Shown: in pieces, positions 29,769 to 41,900 of the stretch
Numbering within the stretch: position 1 is the first letter of the stretch
How the letters are laid out: each line of letters begins with the position of its first letter
NCBI RefSeq assembly: GCF_001039355.2
Contig: NW_019775969.1
Coordinates: forward strand, 540,018 to 604,017
DNA length: 64,000 nucleotides
Direction: 5' to 3'
DNA from: Lingula anatina
Taxonomy: Eukaryota > Brachiopoda > Lingulata > Lingulida > Lingulidae
Made by a program: the position numbers and the translations under genes
Notes under the pieces: generated by a model
What the model was told of the DNA's origin: nothing
What the model saw: the letters and a program-made list of their open reading frames with translations, nothing else
Databases searched by the model: none

Positions 29769-32700
29769 TCATTTTCTGTTGACTGCCATGAACTCTTTCA
29801 TGAATTCCACCAAATGTAGAGTCTCCTCAACAGTCACTGCGTTATACAGAGAGATGCGGATTCCGCCAACTGACCTGTGAAAAAAATGATATATATTTAC
29901 ACACAAGCCTAGGTTAAAAAAAAAAAAAAACATTTATCATGGGATCCAACACCTAACCTTGACAAATCTCAGGAACCATCAGAATTAAATTAAAAAACAA
30001 GGAATTCCACTTTTCTGCGGAAAAGCTAATGCCCGTACATTTAAAAAAAATAAAAATTACGGGTATTACTCGAACAATTTAACCATGACTGAATCACCTT
30101 ACATCTTCTCTAACAGAGGCACATTTTTTCAATATAAATCTTTTTTTTTTCACTATAAGGCCACACTTTTTTAATTTTANAAAAAATGAAAAAAGTGTGG
30201 CCTAAGAGTAGTCTTAAAATGTCCGGTCAGCTGATCATTTAGTTTCCTAAGTAACTAGTCAAAACATTAAAACTATACATGATTTTAAAAAAATAATCTA
30301 CACTAACAAAAAAACTTGGGTGACTAACACCACATCATATTTACCTGTGGCCCTTTAATGAGATCATGCCACATTTCTGGGTTTCCTCAATAAATTTCTT
30401 TTCTAATTCTGGAACACCTTCAGGGCCTCCAATCCTAAGTGGAATATTCATTCTGCTTCGAGCATTTGGAGCAACAAGGCAGCTGAAGTTAAGAAACCCA
30501 ATGCAATAACATACATTTTAAAAAATGACTCGTTCCAGTCAAGTTATTTACTCCTACTCACAAATCATTGATCAATCTGTCCCTTTACTTGGATTTGATG
30601 TGCTTTTTAAGTTTAGGGGTTTTATTTTTTTTAAAGGTTTTTATTGGAAAAGATTACATGATAGCTGCAAGATATGTAGACACAGAAAATATGACTTTAA
30701 GAAATTTTCAAACCCATACAATATACCTTTAATACTATAAATAATACATACTGATAAAATCCATCTGAAGAGTCCAACAAGTCATAAACAGCTCTGGCTT
30801 TGATAAGACTTCTCTCATACATGGCCTCTAAACCTCCCTCTTCTTTTATCCAGTTTAGAACAAGACCCATGATATAAATGCTGAAAAATATGGTGATAAA
30901 TAATTTCATTAAATAAAAGTAATATGAAATGAATTCTCAAAAAACTTTCCATTCATCTTGTGACAAATTACATTCTATTGATACACGTCAAATTTTCCTC
31001 CTGATTAGTTTGACTCATTCAAAATTTTTCCCTCAATAAATGAACTTTTATGCAATATTGTCAAATTTTGCTGACATCAAAATATTGACATCTAGTTTAC
31101 CTGTAGGTGGGAGGAGTGTTATAAAGTGAATTCATGCCAACTTGAACTTTGTAGTCAAAGATAATGGGGCATTCAGGAAGGGTGTATCCCAGCAAATCTT
31201 CACGAATTATCACAACTGTAACCCCAGCACAACCAATGTTTTTCTGGGCTCCAGCAATAACAACACCATACTGTAAATATATAATACCAGTGATAAAAAC
31301 ACCATTCTACAATAACACAGTACCAGCAAAAATGCCACAATACTCTAAATATACAATGCCAGCAATGACACAAATACGACAAACAAGCAACACAATACTG
31401 CAAAAATAAAAAATGGTTCCGATGGAACAACGTCACTCTGCAAATACAATTACTTACCTTTTTTATATCAAATGGTCTTGAGAGAAAATTTGAAGACATA
31501 TCACAGACCAGTGGCACTCCATTCGTCTCAGGAACGTGGTCATATTCCACACCTACAAGTTGTAATGCAATCTATTTCAGTCTTCTTACAACAGTATTTC
31601 ATCAAGTATTACTAGCATACATGTTTATTTCAATGAGACAGCACATTCAGGCATCATCTTGCACTCAAACGTTGAGGGTTTTCTTTAAATTTTAATACTC
31701 GTGTGAGATTTCAAAGTGGCAATAGGGAATTAACTTGCAATCTTTTTGATCACGTACTTACCATGAACAGTTTCATTATCACAATAGTAAACATAGGACG
31801 CTTCTGGATGAAAATTCCATGTGCTTTTACACGGTATTCCTAATGAATAGAAGTGCACTTTAAGTGTAATGTAAAACTACTTTGCACTCAAATACAACAC
31901 TCAATTACAACTTAACTAAAGGGGACAAAAATATTTATGGAGTTAAGAATTTACTGGAAGATACATGTTTGAGAAAAATTATGAATTGCCATTCCTGGTT
32001 TTCCATGCTAAAATTTCAAAAAATAAGAATCAATTTTTAGCAAAATTGTTATGTAATTGGGTTACCTGTATACTTCTTTGTTTCAGGTAGCACCAAGTTA
32101 ACCTTTCCATATTTCTCAGCCTCTTTTGCAGCTTTTGATGACCAGGCCCCCGTAATTTTGTAATCTGCCACACGTGCTGGCTTCAAATTCATAAGATTGA
32201 GAGGAATTGCAGCAAACTGTCCTGAGCCACCTCCTTGTAAGAAAAGGACCTTGTAGTTGTCAGGAATATTTCTAAAATATAAAAAAATATATATTTCTTT
32301 TTACCAAAACATTTTTAATGTATCTAAAAGATTGTAAAATATCACAAGTCTGAATAAACAGGCTAAGGCCACTGTTTCTCAAAGAACCTTAAATCCATAG
32401 TTGGCTAGCTAGAGCTAAGTTGACCAAGCTGTAGCCGTCTACTAGGAATGTTTCATAAAGAATCTTATTAAATCCTAACTTGGTTTGCTTAAATGGTAGC
32501 TGACATGTTTAACAAACTCTTCAAGAAAGGTGGTGGAAAAATCCCTGAAATTTCACAAGACATAACGGTTCATGAGGTCTTTTGCCACATAATTGTATAT
32601 CAACAATAAAATCTTATTACACAATATCTTCAAGAAGACGTACTTTCCAAATTTTTTGATGATTATCCTTATTTACAGAGTTTTAGTTGAGCTTTGCTGA

Positions 32701-34763
32701 CTAACTTTCACTAAATGCAGCACCTGAGGCTAAGCTTGGTCAACTAGCTGTTAAGCAAGACTAGACAGCAAAGCTGACAAATATACAGACACAATACAGG
32801 AAACAAGGCAGCAAAGCTGACAAATGTTCAGACATTAAGATGCAGAAAAGAGTGCACCAAATAATGTTCTGGCCAATTTTGATGCACTATCACATAATGC
32901 AGCACAATCATTCTGACCCTCTTATATTATATATTACAGGCAACATGGATATTAAAAAACTAGCAAGTAATTCAGTTTCATGGGATATGAAAGCCACTGA
33001 TAATGCTAATGTGTGGGAAAAAAAAAAAGAATTACTGTAAATGTAAACCAATCATGCCAATTTTCAAAAACAACCCACCTCTTTACAAAAAAAAAAAAAT
33101 AAAAAAAAAAAATAATAATAATAATAATAATAATAAATAATAATAATAAATAAAATAAAATAATAAACTAATAATAATTACTGTAAATGTAAACCAATCA
33201 TGCCGATTTTCAAACGCAGTTTTGGGGCGAACATCAACTAAATTGTGCAAAAAAATATATAATTACCATACATATAAACCGATCATGCAGATTTTTGAAA
33301 GCAACCCACTTCTTTGCCAAACAAAGCCAGTCAGTATATTTAAAGTAAAACAAAAATACAGTTTGGCAGTTATGTGGCGAATGTCACATGTCAGACAGTG
33401 ATGGCAGCGACACAGACAGACAGACCTATCAGAATATATATACAGACACTTAGAGTGTCTGTATATAAAAAGGAAGTAATCAGCCTTTTAGATTCTTCAT
33501 AAAATACAACTTAAATCAAGCTCAAACTTAGAAGTATTGAGAACCGAGTTCTTAACAGGGCACTTGGACAAGTTTTTTTTGTGAAATGGGAGCCAGGTAT
33601 GAGCTTAAACTTCATTCTCCCATTTCATACTTTTCTCACTCAATAGGAAAATTTATGGAATCTGTAAAATCTCCAAGTATGCCATCTTTGTATACTTTAG
33701 ATATAAACATATACAAAATATGTTTTTTTATAGGGATCGATGTTTGTCTTTTTTCATTTCTGCTTATTTCTTTTGTCCCTCTTACATACGATTTATACTT
33801 ACAAAAGATCACGCAAATCTGCTTCAGCTGTGCTCATAATTTTTGAAAACTCTGCTGACCTGTGGCTCATTTCTGCAAAAAATAACATTTAGCATTTTTT
33901 TCAAAAAACACCAGCAGACAAAAGAGCATCTAAAGATGTACAACTGGAATGAGGTGATGTATAAGTACATGTATGTCAAATGTTATCTCTTCTTTTATTT
34001 CATGTCTCACGTGAGCCCTCTGATGAATTAGACAAAAGCATTTTTGGGCTAGGAAAAATACCAAAGATTTCATCAGCTTCACTGTTGGCTGATCCAGCTG
34101 ATGCAACCACCTCATGTGGTATTAATTTCCATAAAAAACTGCACCTCTTTTCTCGATATCCCGGATCTGCATGAGATAGAAGTCTCATATGGCTTAAAGC
34201 ACTGTATAATAATTGGTAAGATGGTGCATTTCAGTAAACAAACATACCCATCACACTGAGCCCCGTATTGTCATAGTTCAACATCTCCTTGGAAGCTTGC
34301 TGTAAAACCTGAAATAAGTGCATAGTTTTAGAGAAAAAAGTAAAATGTTTAATTTGAATGTTCTTAATACAATTATCTTCAGAAACAATCATGTATATCT
34401 AAGGTGTACTTGGTTTACCTGAACTTAATGTATTTAGTGAATTACTTTTCATTCTCCATTAAAAACGCCTGTGTACACGTAGGCGTGTCAACCCAAACAT
34501 GCAAAATGTACTCGAGTATTACTGGTTCTCTATAAAGCAACTATACTAGTAGTTTTCGTTCCTTTTTCTTTATACTGTTAATTTGAAAATAGAATGACAG
34601 ATGGATATCTGCAAAATTATAACTTATCGGTTAAATTTTTTTCACATTTAAAGCATATTCACCGATCACCTGTGCGACATCGACCAGCTTATTGCACACT
34701 CACCTTCTCAGGTAACTTGGCAGGTCCTGGGGAAAAGTTAATAACTCTGCGTGGAACAGACAT
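29769..34763 (-). CDS. PSAT1: phosphoserine aminotransferase (10 exons)
   Basis: PLP enzyme of serine synthesis that converts 3-phosphohydroxypyruvate plus glutamate to O-phosphoserine plus 2-oxoglutarate in the cytosol. Exons in gene order: 34704..34763, 34248..34308, 33803..33872, 32066..32271, 31762..31839, 31458..31552, 31101..31270, 30752..30880, 30345..30482, 29769..29874. The 1113 nt give exactly 370 residues, the length of human PSAT1, with every junction in phase. Landmarks are the start [62 protein letters not shown], the PLP-lysine motif [24 protein letters not shown] and [16 protein letters not shown]. Both the PLP lysine and the phosphate-binding GGGSGQF loop are intact. It is divergently arranged with pyruvate kinase and has a strong promoter signature. 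Confidence 0.96.
30159..30202. repeat. hairpin centred on an N in a PSAT1 intron
   Basis: AAGGCCACACTTTTTTAATTTT is followed by A and N at 30180 and then a near-exact inverse ending AAAAAAGTGTGGCCT. It may be a real palindrome that stalled sequencing, or an artefact of joining reads from opposite strands. Confidence 0.5.
32761..33470 (-). repeat. hairpin-ended dispersed repeat, copy 1 (minus orientation) with (AATAAT)n tract
   Basis: In reverse complement this starts with the hairpin TATATACAGACACT/AGTGTCTGTATATA (33437-33467). It then has a TCTGATAGGTCTGTCTGTC block and two modules containing TTTTTGTTT and GGCTTTGTTTGG. A poly-A/(AATAAT)n tract at about 33080-33180 follows, then a tail with AAAATTGGCCAGAACATT and TTTGTCAGCTTTGCTGCC. 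The same series of blocks occurs in plus orientation at about 55122-55720. It lies in PSAT1 intron 3. No reading frame of note is present and the class is unknown. Confidence 0.75.
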
Positions 34764-34874
34764 GATAATGCAATTACTGCAACAAAATTTGCAAAACAGG
34801 ATCGGAATATCTTAATGTTCGTTTTCGCTCTGAGCGGTGAGGGAAAAGACAAATTGTGCCGATCATTCATTCCT

Positions 34875-34886
34875 CTTATATATAAG
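34875..34886 (-). promoter_or_regulatory. PSAT1 TATA box
   Basis: CTTATATATAAG, about 112 bp upstream of the PSAT1 ATG, would place transcription start near 34845. Being a palindrome it reads the same on both strands; the CCAAT boxes behind it and the near PSAT1 start favour the minus orientation. Confidence 0.6.
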
Positions 34887-35016
34887 CCGCGAGAACGTGG
34901 ATATGTTTACCTTCACTCTGATTGGACAGCTTTAAAGATAGTACCATTTGATTGGGCAATTTTCCACGCACGTGAACTAAACATGCAAACGTGGTGGGGG
35001 GAAATAACAATTCTGC

Positions 35017-35025
35017 TGATGCAAC
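35017..35025 (+). promoter_or_regulatory. CARE-like (ATF4-C/EBP) element upstream of PSAT1
   Basis: TGATGCAAC fits the CARE consensus TGATGNAAN, about 255 bp upstream of the PSAT1 ATG. Vertebrate serine-synthesis genes, PSAT1 included, are known ATF4 targets. A 9-mer can occur by chance, so the support is positional. Confidence 0.5.
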
Positions 35026-35900
35026 TTTAGCAGGTCTTTGTTTTTTGTTAAAAATGAGAAACTTAAAACTTTTTACAGTATCACTTTATTGTATAACAAT
35101 TGAAGTTGTTAGGGGGATGAAACGCATGTTTATCATTGTCTAGGCCTTGTTAACCCATTAATCACGTTAGCTAGGTCACTAAAATGTCAAGGTCAAAAAA
35201 TTGGAAAAACTTTCCAGTGTAAATGAGAAAATAATAAACCAACGTCATATATTTTATGCTGTTCTTTTTGCAATCTTGAGATGCATCCTGTACCTCCGAT
35301 ATCAAATTCATAACAGTCACTGCACCTGACCTAACCTGACTTGACACAGCTTGGTACTATTTTCCACGGAATCACGGAGATCCCTCCGCACTCCTGGAAA
35401 AGAGAAAATATTGCTCCAAAGCTGCGACTAGAACATCCCCACAAGCATCGCTTTAAAGGTTTGTTGGAAAAATAAGGCTCCAGTTAAGTTATTGCATTAT
35501 ATTAATAATATCTTAGGGCATGTTACAGTGCACTCATGTTGTTTTTTGTGTTAGCTGTGAAAAAATGTCGGTGTCACAAATTCTGTAAAAGCTAAATTTT
35601 ATGTTCCAAATATAGCTGGCGAGTGCTAAGTGGAAAGTTGAATACCTGCTCATGTATTATGTGCCTTGACAGTGAGAATTTGATAAAAAAAAAAAAGTCA
35701 CTGGCCCAAGCAATCTTATCGTGCGACAATGTGTGATGAATATTCATATATTATAAAATGTTACTCAGCCAATAAGCACCAGTGTCTGGGCAAATTTCTG
35801 ACACCCACATGTCAGCTTGCGAAGTAGATTGCACTGCATACAAGTTGCCCCATTTAAACCCGTGCCGGTTATATTAGTAGGAAACCTCGTGTTCACTGCA

Positions 35901-38900
35901 ATGGATCCGACAACCAATTCAGATCAGGTCCGTCAGGTGAGATAATAAAATTGCTAGTATTCATGAACATGTAATATCATCATGAAATGTTCGTTTAATT
36001 TTGTGTAATTTTAGATATGAAAACATTTCGGAATAAAATACTTGTACCTCTCTGTCATCATTGGTCAAAGGGTGGAGGAAGTGCACTGCCCACATGGGTT
36101 ACTCACACTAGGAAATATTACCGGTAATTGGGGACTGATAATTGAAGTTGGCTTTTAGATAATGTTATATTTAGATTTGTAACTTTGATAGGAATTGAAT
36201 CACATGCCACCTGCATACCATATTTGGTGAAAGTGATGACCTGTAGGAAGACGAAGACCCCTGCCCTTTTCAAATGCCTGTTAAATATAGGTGCCTGTCT
36301 TGTGACTTGAATGACACATTAATTGTAGAACATATCATTCAGGCATTCTACTGAGGCTGACTAGGTAGCAGTTATATGTATATATATATATACTTTTATG
36401 AGTTCTTAGGTTCTTTATTGTTAATACATCTGCAATACAGTGTAGTTCATCTAATTGAAGAACTTGGATATCACAGACTTTAAACCTAGAACAGTAAGTT
36501 TAGGTACATATGATATTATGAACTTTAAAATTACTTTGGAACACTCAATCATTTGCTTTCACTGTTATTCGGTATATATTGAAAGAAAGGTTATGCAACC
36601 ATATCTTACAATGTATAAATGCCACAGTTGAGTGTAGCTACATGTACAATAAGCATGTACCAAATATAATGATACTTCTTTTATTTATTTGTTTTTGTTT
36701 TATAAATATGCCATGGGTACCTACTCTGTATGTGACATTACATGTATGCGTAGCTCTATGATATAGTGACAAAAAAATAGAGAGAATCCAAGTGTGTTTT
36801 ATATTTATACAGTCACATGTCCTCTTCTTTACTGCAATATCTCAGGTAGAATGATACCATAAACTCTGAAGCCATGCATTAAATAGGTCAGTGGAGTCAC
36901 GTGTAATGTTAGTGTTCATGATTTATTCCACTATAAAAACTGGATATACCATAGCCCTTGTACCATGGCTGATGTCGAGAACAAAAGATATCTCACATTT
37001 AAAACATGCCACGCATGTGTATGTGAGTTGCTGCATGTCTGGGTTTATTGTTCACAATATGTGTCATAGTATAAATAAGATATTCTACTTGTCAAGTGGC
37101 ACCCAGATATATTTTACACTCATATGTATTACATATACTTCACTGACTTGTACTGTATCTATACTGTTAACCCTCAAGTGCAATACAAATAGATGATTTA
37201 AAATTCATTTTAATGTATCATATATAATTTTTTTATATTGATAGACCTTGATAGAGTCGACCTTGGGTATCTTTAAAGCCAAACATAATAAATAATTGTA
37301 ATACACTGTTCACATGCTTTGACATCTTTGCCAAGTTTTATTAAAATTACAGTCCAAACATAGATGTTAACTTGGTAGTATCTTTCTTGGTACATAAGTT
37401 AAATTATTATGGTATTATTATTAGCATCATCATCTATTATTTTATTTCAGATGGCAAGCAAAGCTGATCCAACTTTGGTATGTACTAATAAATCAACTTA
37501 TGTAATTATTCCATTAATTTGTTTTTGGAAAATTATTTTCATTATATAAAAAAATTTGAAAATAGTTATGATATTGAAAATGTAGGTTTTAGTATGTATC
37601 TTGATGTATTTTAGTTATGAATGACAATGACATGGTAGGGAATTCTTATGCCACAGTAGTCTGACTGCATGTCTTTGAATGAAGTGATAAAGAAAAATCA
37701 TTCCAAATTGAATTGATGTTTAACAGAAGGATAAGCATATATTGCTGTGGAGAACAACAGAGAATGAGATAAAAACAGTTTTTACACTAAATCACAGTAT
37801 GTGTCAGATTATTATTATTATTATTATAATTATCTTTTTTTATAATGACAATTTGTTTTTTAAAAGTTTTGAAATCATTTGGCCACAACTTTGCCTCTCT
37901 TTTGAGTTTGAGAGAGTAAAAGGTATAATATTATTTTGAATGTGAAGAGGTGTTACAGGGAAAATACTGCTATAATGTCCCTGAACTCTGTTTTATATTT
38001 AGCACAACTTCCCCACAGACTGTGGTTTCCTATATACAACCAGTTATGTTGCTGGGATATTTCCAGGAAGATGTACATTATCTTGTATCACTGCTTGTGG
38101 TTCACTGTGAAGACTGAGCCAAAACTGTTGGATTATGCCCAAGCCAGAGGCAGTTTTTTAAAAAAATATATTATAGAGTTCTTGTTAGTTTATATATTTG
38201 AATTACTGTATTATTATTATTATTTTCATTTGAAGGGGGGGGGGTGCAATTTCCATTCTATATTTGTGGGAAAATATAGCATGTGGTATGGATCTTTGGT
38301 CAGTTGAAGTGGGTTTTCAGTGATTACCTGTTTTATTTGATTTTCAATGATTGATCATTGATTGCTTGTCTTTCCAGGCGATGCGGAGGAAAAGTAAGCG
38401 TTTCCGTACTGAAGAAGAAGAACATGTTGGTGAATACTATGTACAGAAACAACAGGTGGAGGCCAATAAGGCCTTCACTCACTTACAGCACATGTGTGCT
38501 CTGGATGTCGACTCTGAACCTCACTCAGTGCGTATGACAGGGATCATTTGCACAATTGGTATGTATTTGTGATCATACACAGTCAGGGCCTTAATTGTTT
38601 TAGTCCACTGGTCACAAAGACTGGGTGGGCTTCAGAAATCTTAAGCTTTGGAAAGGTAAAAGGGATGAATACAGTAGAATTCCCATATGTTTTATTAGAT
38701 AAGTAACTTAAATTTCTTTTGTAAACAACTTGAAGATGAATAGATCTAATACTGGTAGTTAGGTACTTCAACAATGCTTGATGTTATTGTGATCGAAAAG
38801 AAGACGAACAATGTAAGACATAATTCAAGACCAAAGACCATGTCATAATTTTGGCTTAAAAAGTTCTTTATGTTATGTGATGATCAAGTTGCATATCTAT

Positions 38901-41900
38901 TTGTCTGTGTATTTTTTTGTTAATTTCTGATAACTTCAGGTCCAGCATGCCGCTCAGAGGACATGATTGAAGACATGGTGATGGCAGGAATGAATATTTG
39001 TCGACTTAATTTCTCTCATGGAGACCATGAAGTAAGTTAAGATTTGTTTAGCATAAAATGAGGTATATTGTGCTTAGAACTGTGCCAAGCACGGCATACT
39101 GAAACTGCAGATCGTAGCAGTCATGACTAATAACATTTAAAGGACCATTAGAAAATTTCAGACAATCTGAGAGACCAACAGCAATAAGAACCATCAGTTT
39201 GAATGTACAGTTCGTCTGACGAAAAGTCCTTCAGCCTGGAAAACTTTTTATAACAGCTGGTGTGAAAGCCTGGGTTAAGTTATTGGTGCTGGTTGTCATT
39301 CATTCAAATCTCTTTTATAGAATTGAATACATGTTGTATGTATATGAAATAATATGTACTGTTTTGTACATTTATTGTAGTATCATGAGGAAACTATCAG
39401 AATAATCCGTGAGGCTCTAGCAGATTTCAGCCACCCTAGACCTACAGCTATTGCCTTGGATACAAAAGGACCTGAAATTAGGACAGGTTTACTTCAAGGG
39501 GTATGTAGACAAAAATGTAGATGTTGAACTGGTGTATTTTTCAGTGTTCTTATAATGAATGATTATTTGATGTTCATGAAGTAAAAGGTAAATGAAATTG
39601 ATGAAAAAAGAAAAAAAAACAACATTATTTGCTGTTTCTCAGTTCCTATTTGTCTTGCAGGGTGCATCTGCTATAGTCCATCTTACGAAAGGCCAGGAGG
39701 TTACAATCACAACTGATGACAAATACGAAAAACAGTGCGATGTAAACCATCTGCATGTTGACTACAAGAACATAACTAAAGTGATGAATCCTGGGAAAAG
39801 AATCTTCATAGATGATGGTTTGATTTCTTTAATCGTAAAAGAAGTAGGTAAGTCGGTGTTCACAAAATTAATATACTGTGATTTGGGACAGCCATCACTT
39901 ATTATAGCATAGCATCTTTAGGTGGCCTTTATATTTTATTCATGAATATGCCTGTATTTTCTCCTTTAGAGCATGAACTATTTTTGCTAACATTTTTGTG
40001 ACTTGTCCAGTGTTTGACAAGATTTCTATTGAGCTTTAATTTAACAAAAAAATTGTATGTTTTAATACAACATTCATTTGATTTTAGGCAATGACTTTTT
40101 ACGATGCGAGGTAGAAAATGGAGGGGATCTAGGCAGCAAAAAAGGTGTGAATCTCCCTGGCACGGAGACGGACCTACCAGCTGTGTCAGAAAAGGACAAA
40201 AGTGACTTACTTTTTGCAGTGGAACAAGAGGTACAACACCCCAAGTTTAATTGGCCTTTTTTTTTCAAAAGCATTTATAAAGAATCAAATCCCTTTAAAA
40301 ATACATGCAACTTTGTTTAAGCCTTAAGAATTCAAAGATCTAATATTTGGTATTGGTTGTGTGGCCACTGGTAGTGACATTAACTCTTCTTTTTCTTCAT
40401 AATCCTCAAATATCCATAGATGTTTTTTTTTTTTTTTTCAATGAAAACTTTTTTTTTCATTACAGATTGACATAATTTTTGCGTCATTCATAAGAAGTGG
40501 GGAGCACATCAAACAAATTCGTGAGATTTTGGGAGAGAAGGGAGCTTACATTAGAGTTGTTGCCAAAATTGAAAACCAAGAAGGCATTCAACAGTAAGAT
40601 GTCTTTTTTTTATTTCATTGAGTTGGAGATATAACATCAAATTTTACAGCAATTAAGATATAAAATTTTTAAAATACGAAAACAACATAACTGAAAAATG
40701 AAGCCTGATCAGTCTATGCAGAGAATGTTTGAACTAAATATAAAGCAGTGCAATAATTGTGTATAAACCATTGTTTTTTTTCCAGTTTTGATGACATTCT
40801 CAGTGAGGCAGATGGCATCATGGTAGCCAGAGGGGATCTAGGTATTGAGATCCCCCCTGAAAAGGTATTTCTGGCACAAAAGATGATGATTGGGCGCTGT
40901 AACAGAGCAGGAAAACCAGTCATTTGTGCCACACAGGTGAGTGTGAAGAAAAGCCTCTGAAAGAAGAAGAAATTTAGTTATGTTCCAAAAATTGAAGATT
41001 TCCAAAAAAGCTTAATTGTATAAAAAGATGAGAATTTTGTGTCTGATTTTAAAAGTTAAAAGAAAGAAATTCAGTTATTTAATCACTTGTAATTTAACAG
41101 GAAAAACCTTCCATGGTTTTAAAGTGAAACTTTTGTTTCAGTTATACATTATCACATGCCTACAAGAAGTCATTATTCCAGTTTTCTATTAAAAATTCAG
41201 TTTTACAAACCAGTGGTCATTTTGAATTTGATTCTGTAGATGCTGGAGAGCATGATAAGTAATCCACGTCCAACTAGAGCAGAGGCCAGCGATGTTGCCA
41301 ATGCAGTGTTAGACGGAGCAGACTGTGTCATGCTCTCGGGAGAAACTGCCAAAGGAAAATATCCTCTGGAAGCCCTGAAGATGATGCATCATGTATGTAA
41401 CAACTTGGAAGTTGTTCATTACTGGAAAATAATAAGAAAATAGAATCCTAAATTGGTTTGTCTGAAACTTTTCAGTCCACTGCTAAATGGGACTAGTTGG
41501 CCCTTTAAATACCACTTGTCAAATTCAAAATTGACTAGTAGGAAGATGAAATCACATACAGCCACTGATATAGATTTTGAAAAATCTTCCTAATTTAAGA
41601 CTGGAAAATCCAATCTACTTGTCACTTGCCTCAGAGCAGTGGTTCACTTTGCTTACTATTATAGAAAAATTTTGGAGTCTTAGTAATTATGTGATTCATA
41701 TTTTCAAAGGAAAAATTTACTTTTATATCAAATTGACATTGTGGAATTGTTGAAACTGTTACAAAGACTTAGTTTGATGCTTTACTAGATCTATAGATCT
41801 ATCAGGTTAGATCTATATTTTCAACGTGACTGTATTTACTTAGGTATGTAGAGAGGCAGAATCTGCAGTATTTCACAGACAGCTGTTTGAAGAACTGCGA

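Larger units (their letters stand above)
34764..35900. promoter_or_regulatory. divergent PSAT1 / pyruvate kinase promoter region
   Basis: This 1.1 kb lies between the two start codons. For PSAT1 (minus strand) a palindromic TATA element CTTATATATAAG lies at 34875-34886, about 112 bp upstream of the ATG. CCAAT boxes are at 34921-34925 and 34951-34955, and a CARE-type TGATGCAAC at 35017-35025. The order TATA, two CCAAT boxes, CARE on the PSAT1 side makes a compact promoter. The pyruvate kinase side holds its 5' UTR just before 35901 with no clear TATA box. Confidence 0.65.
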
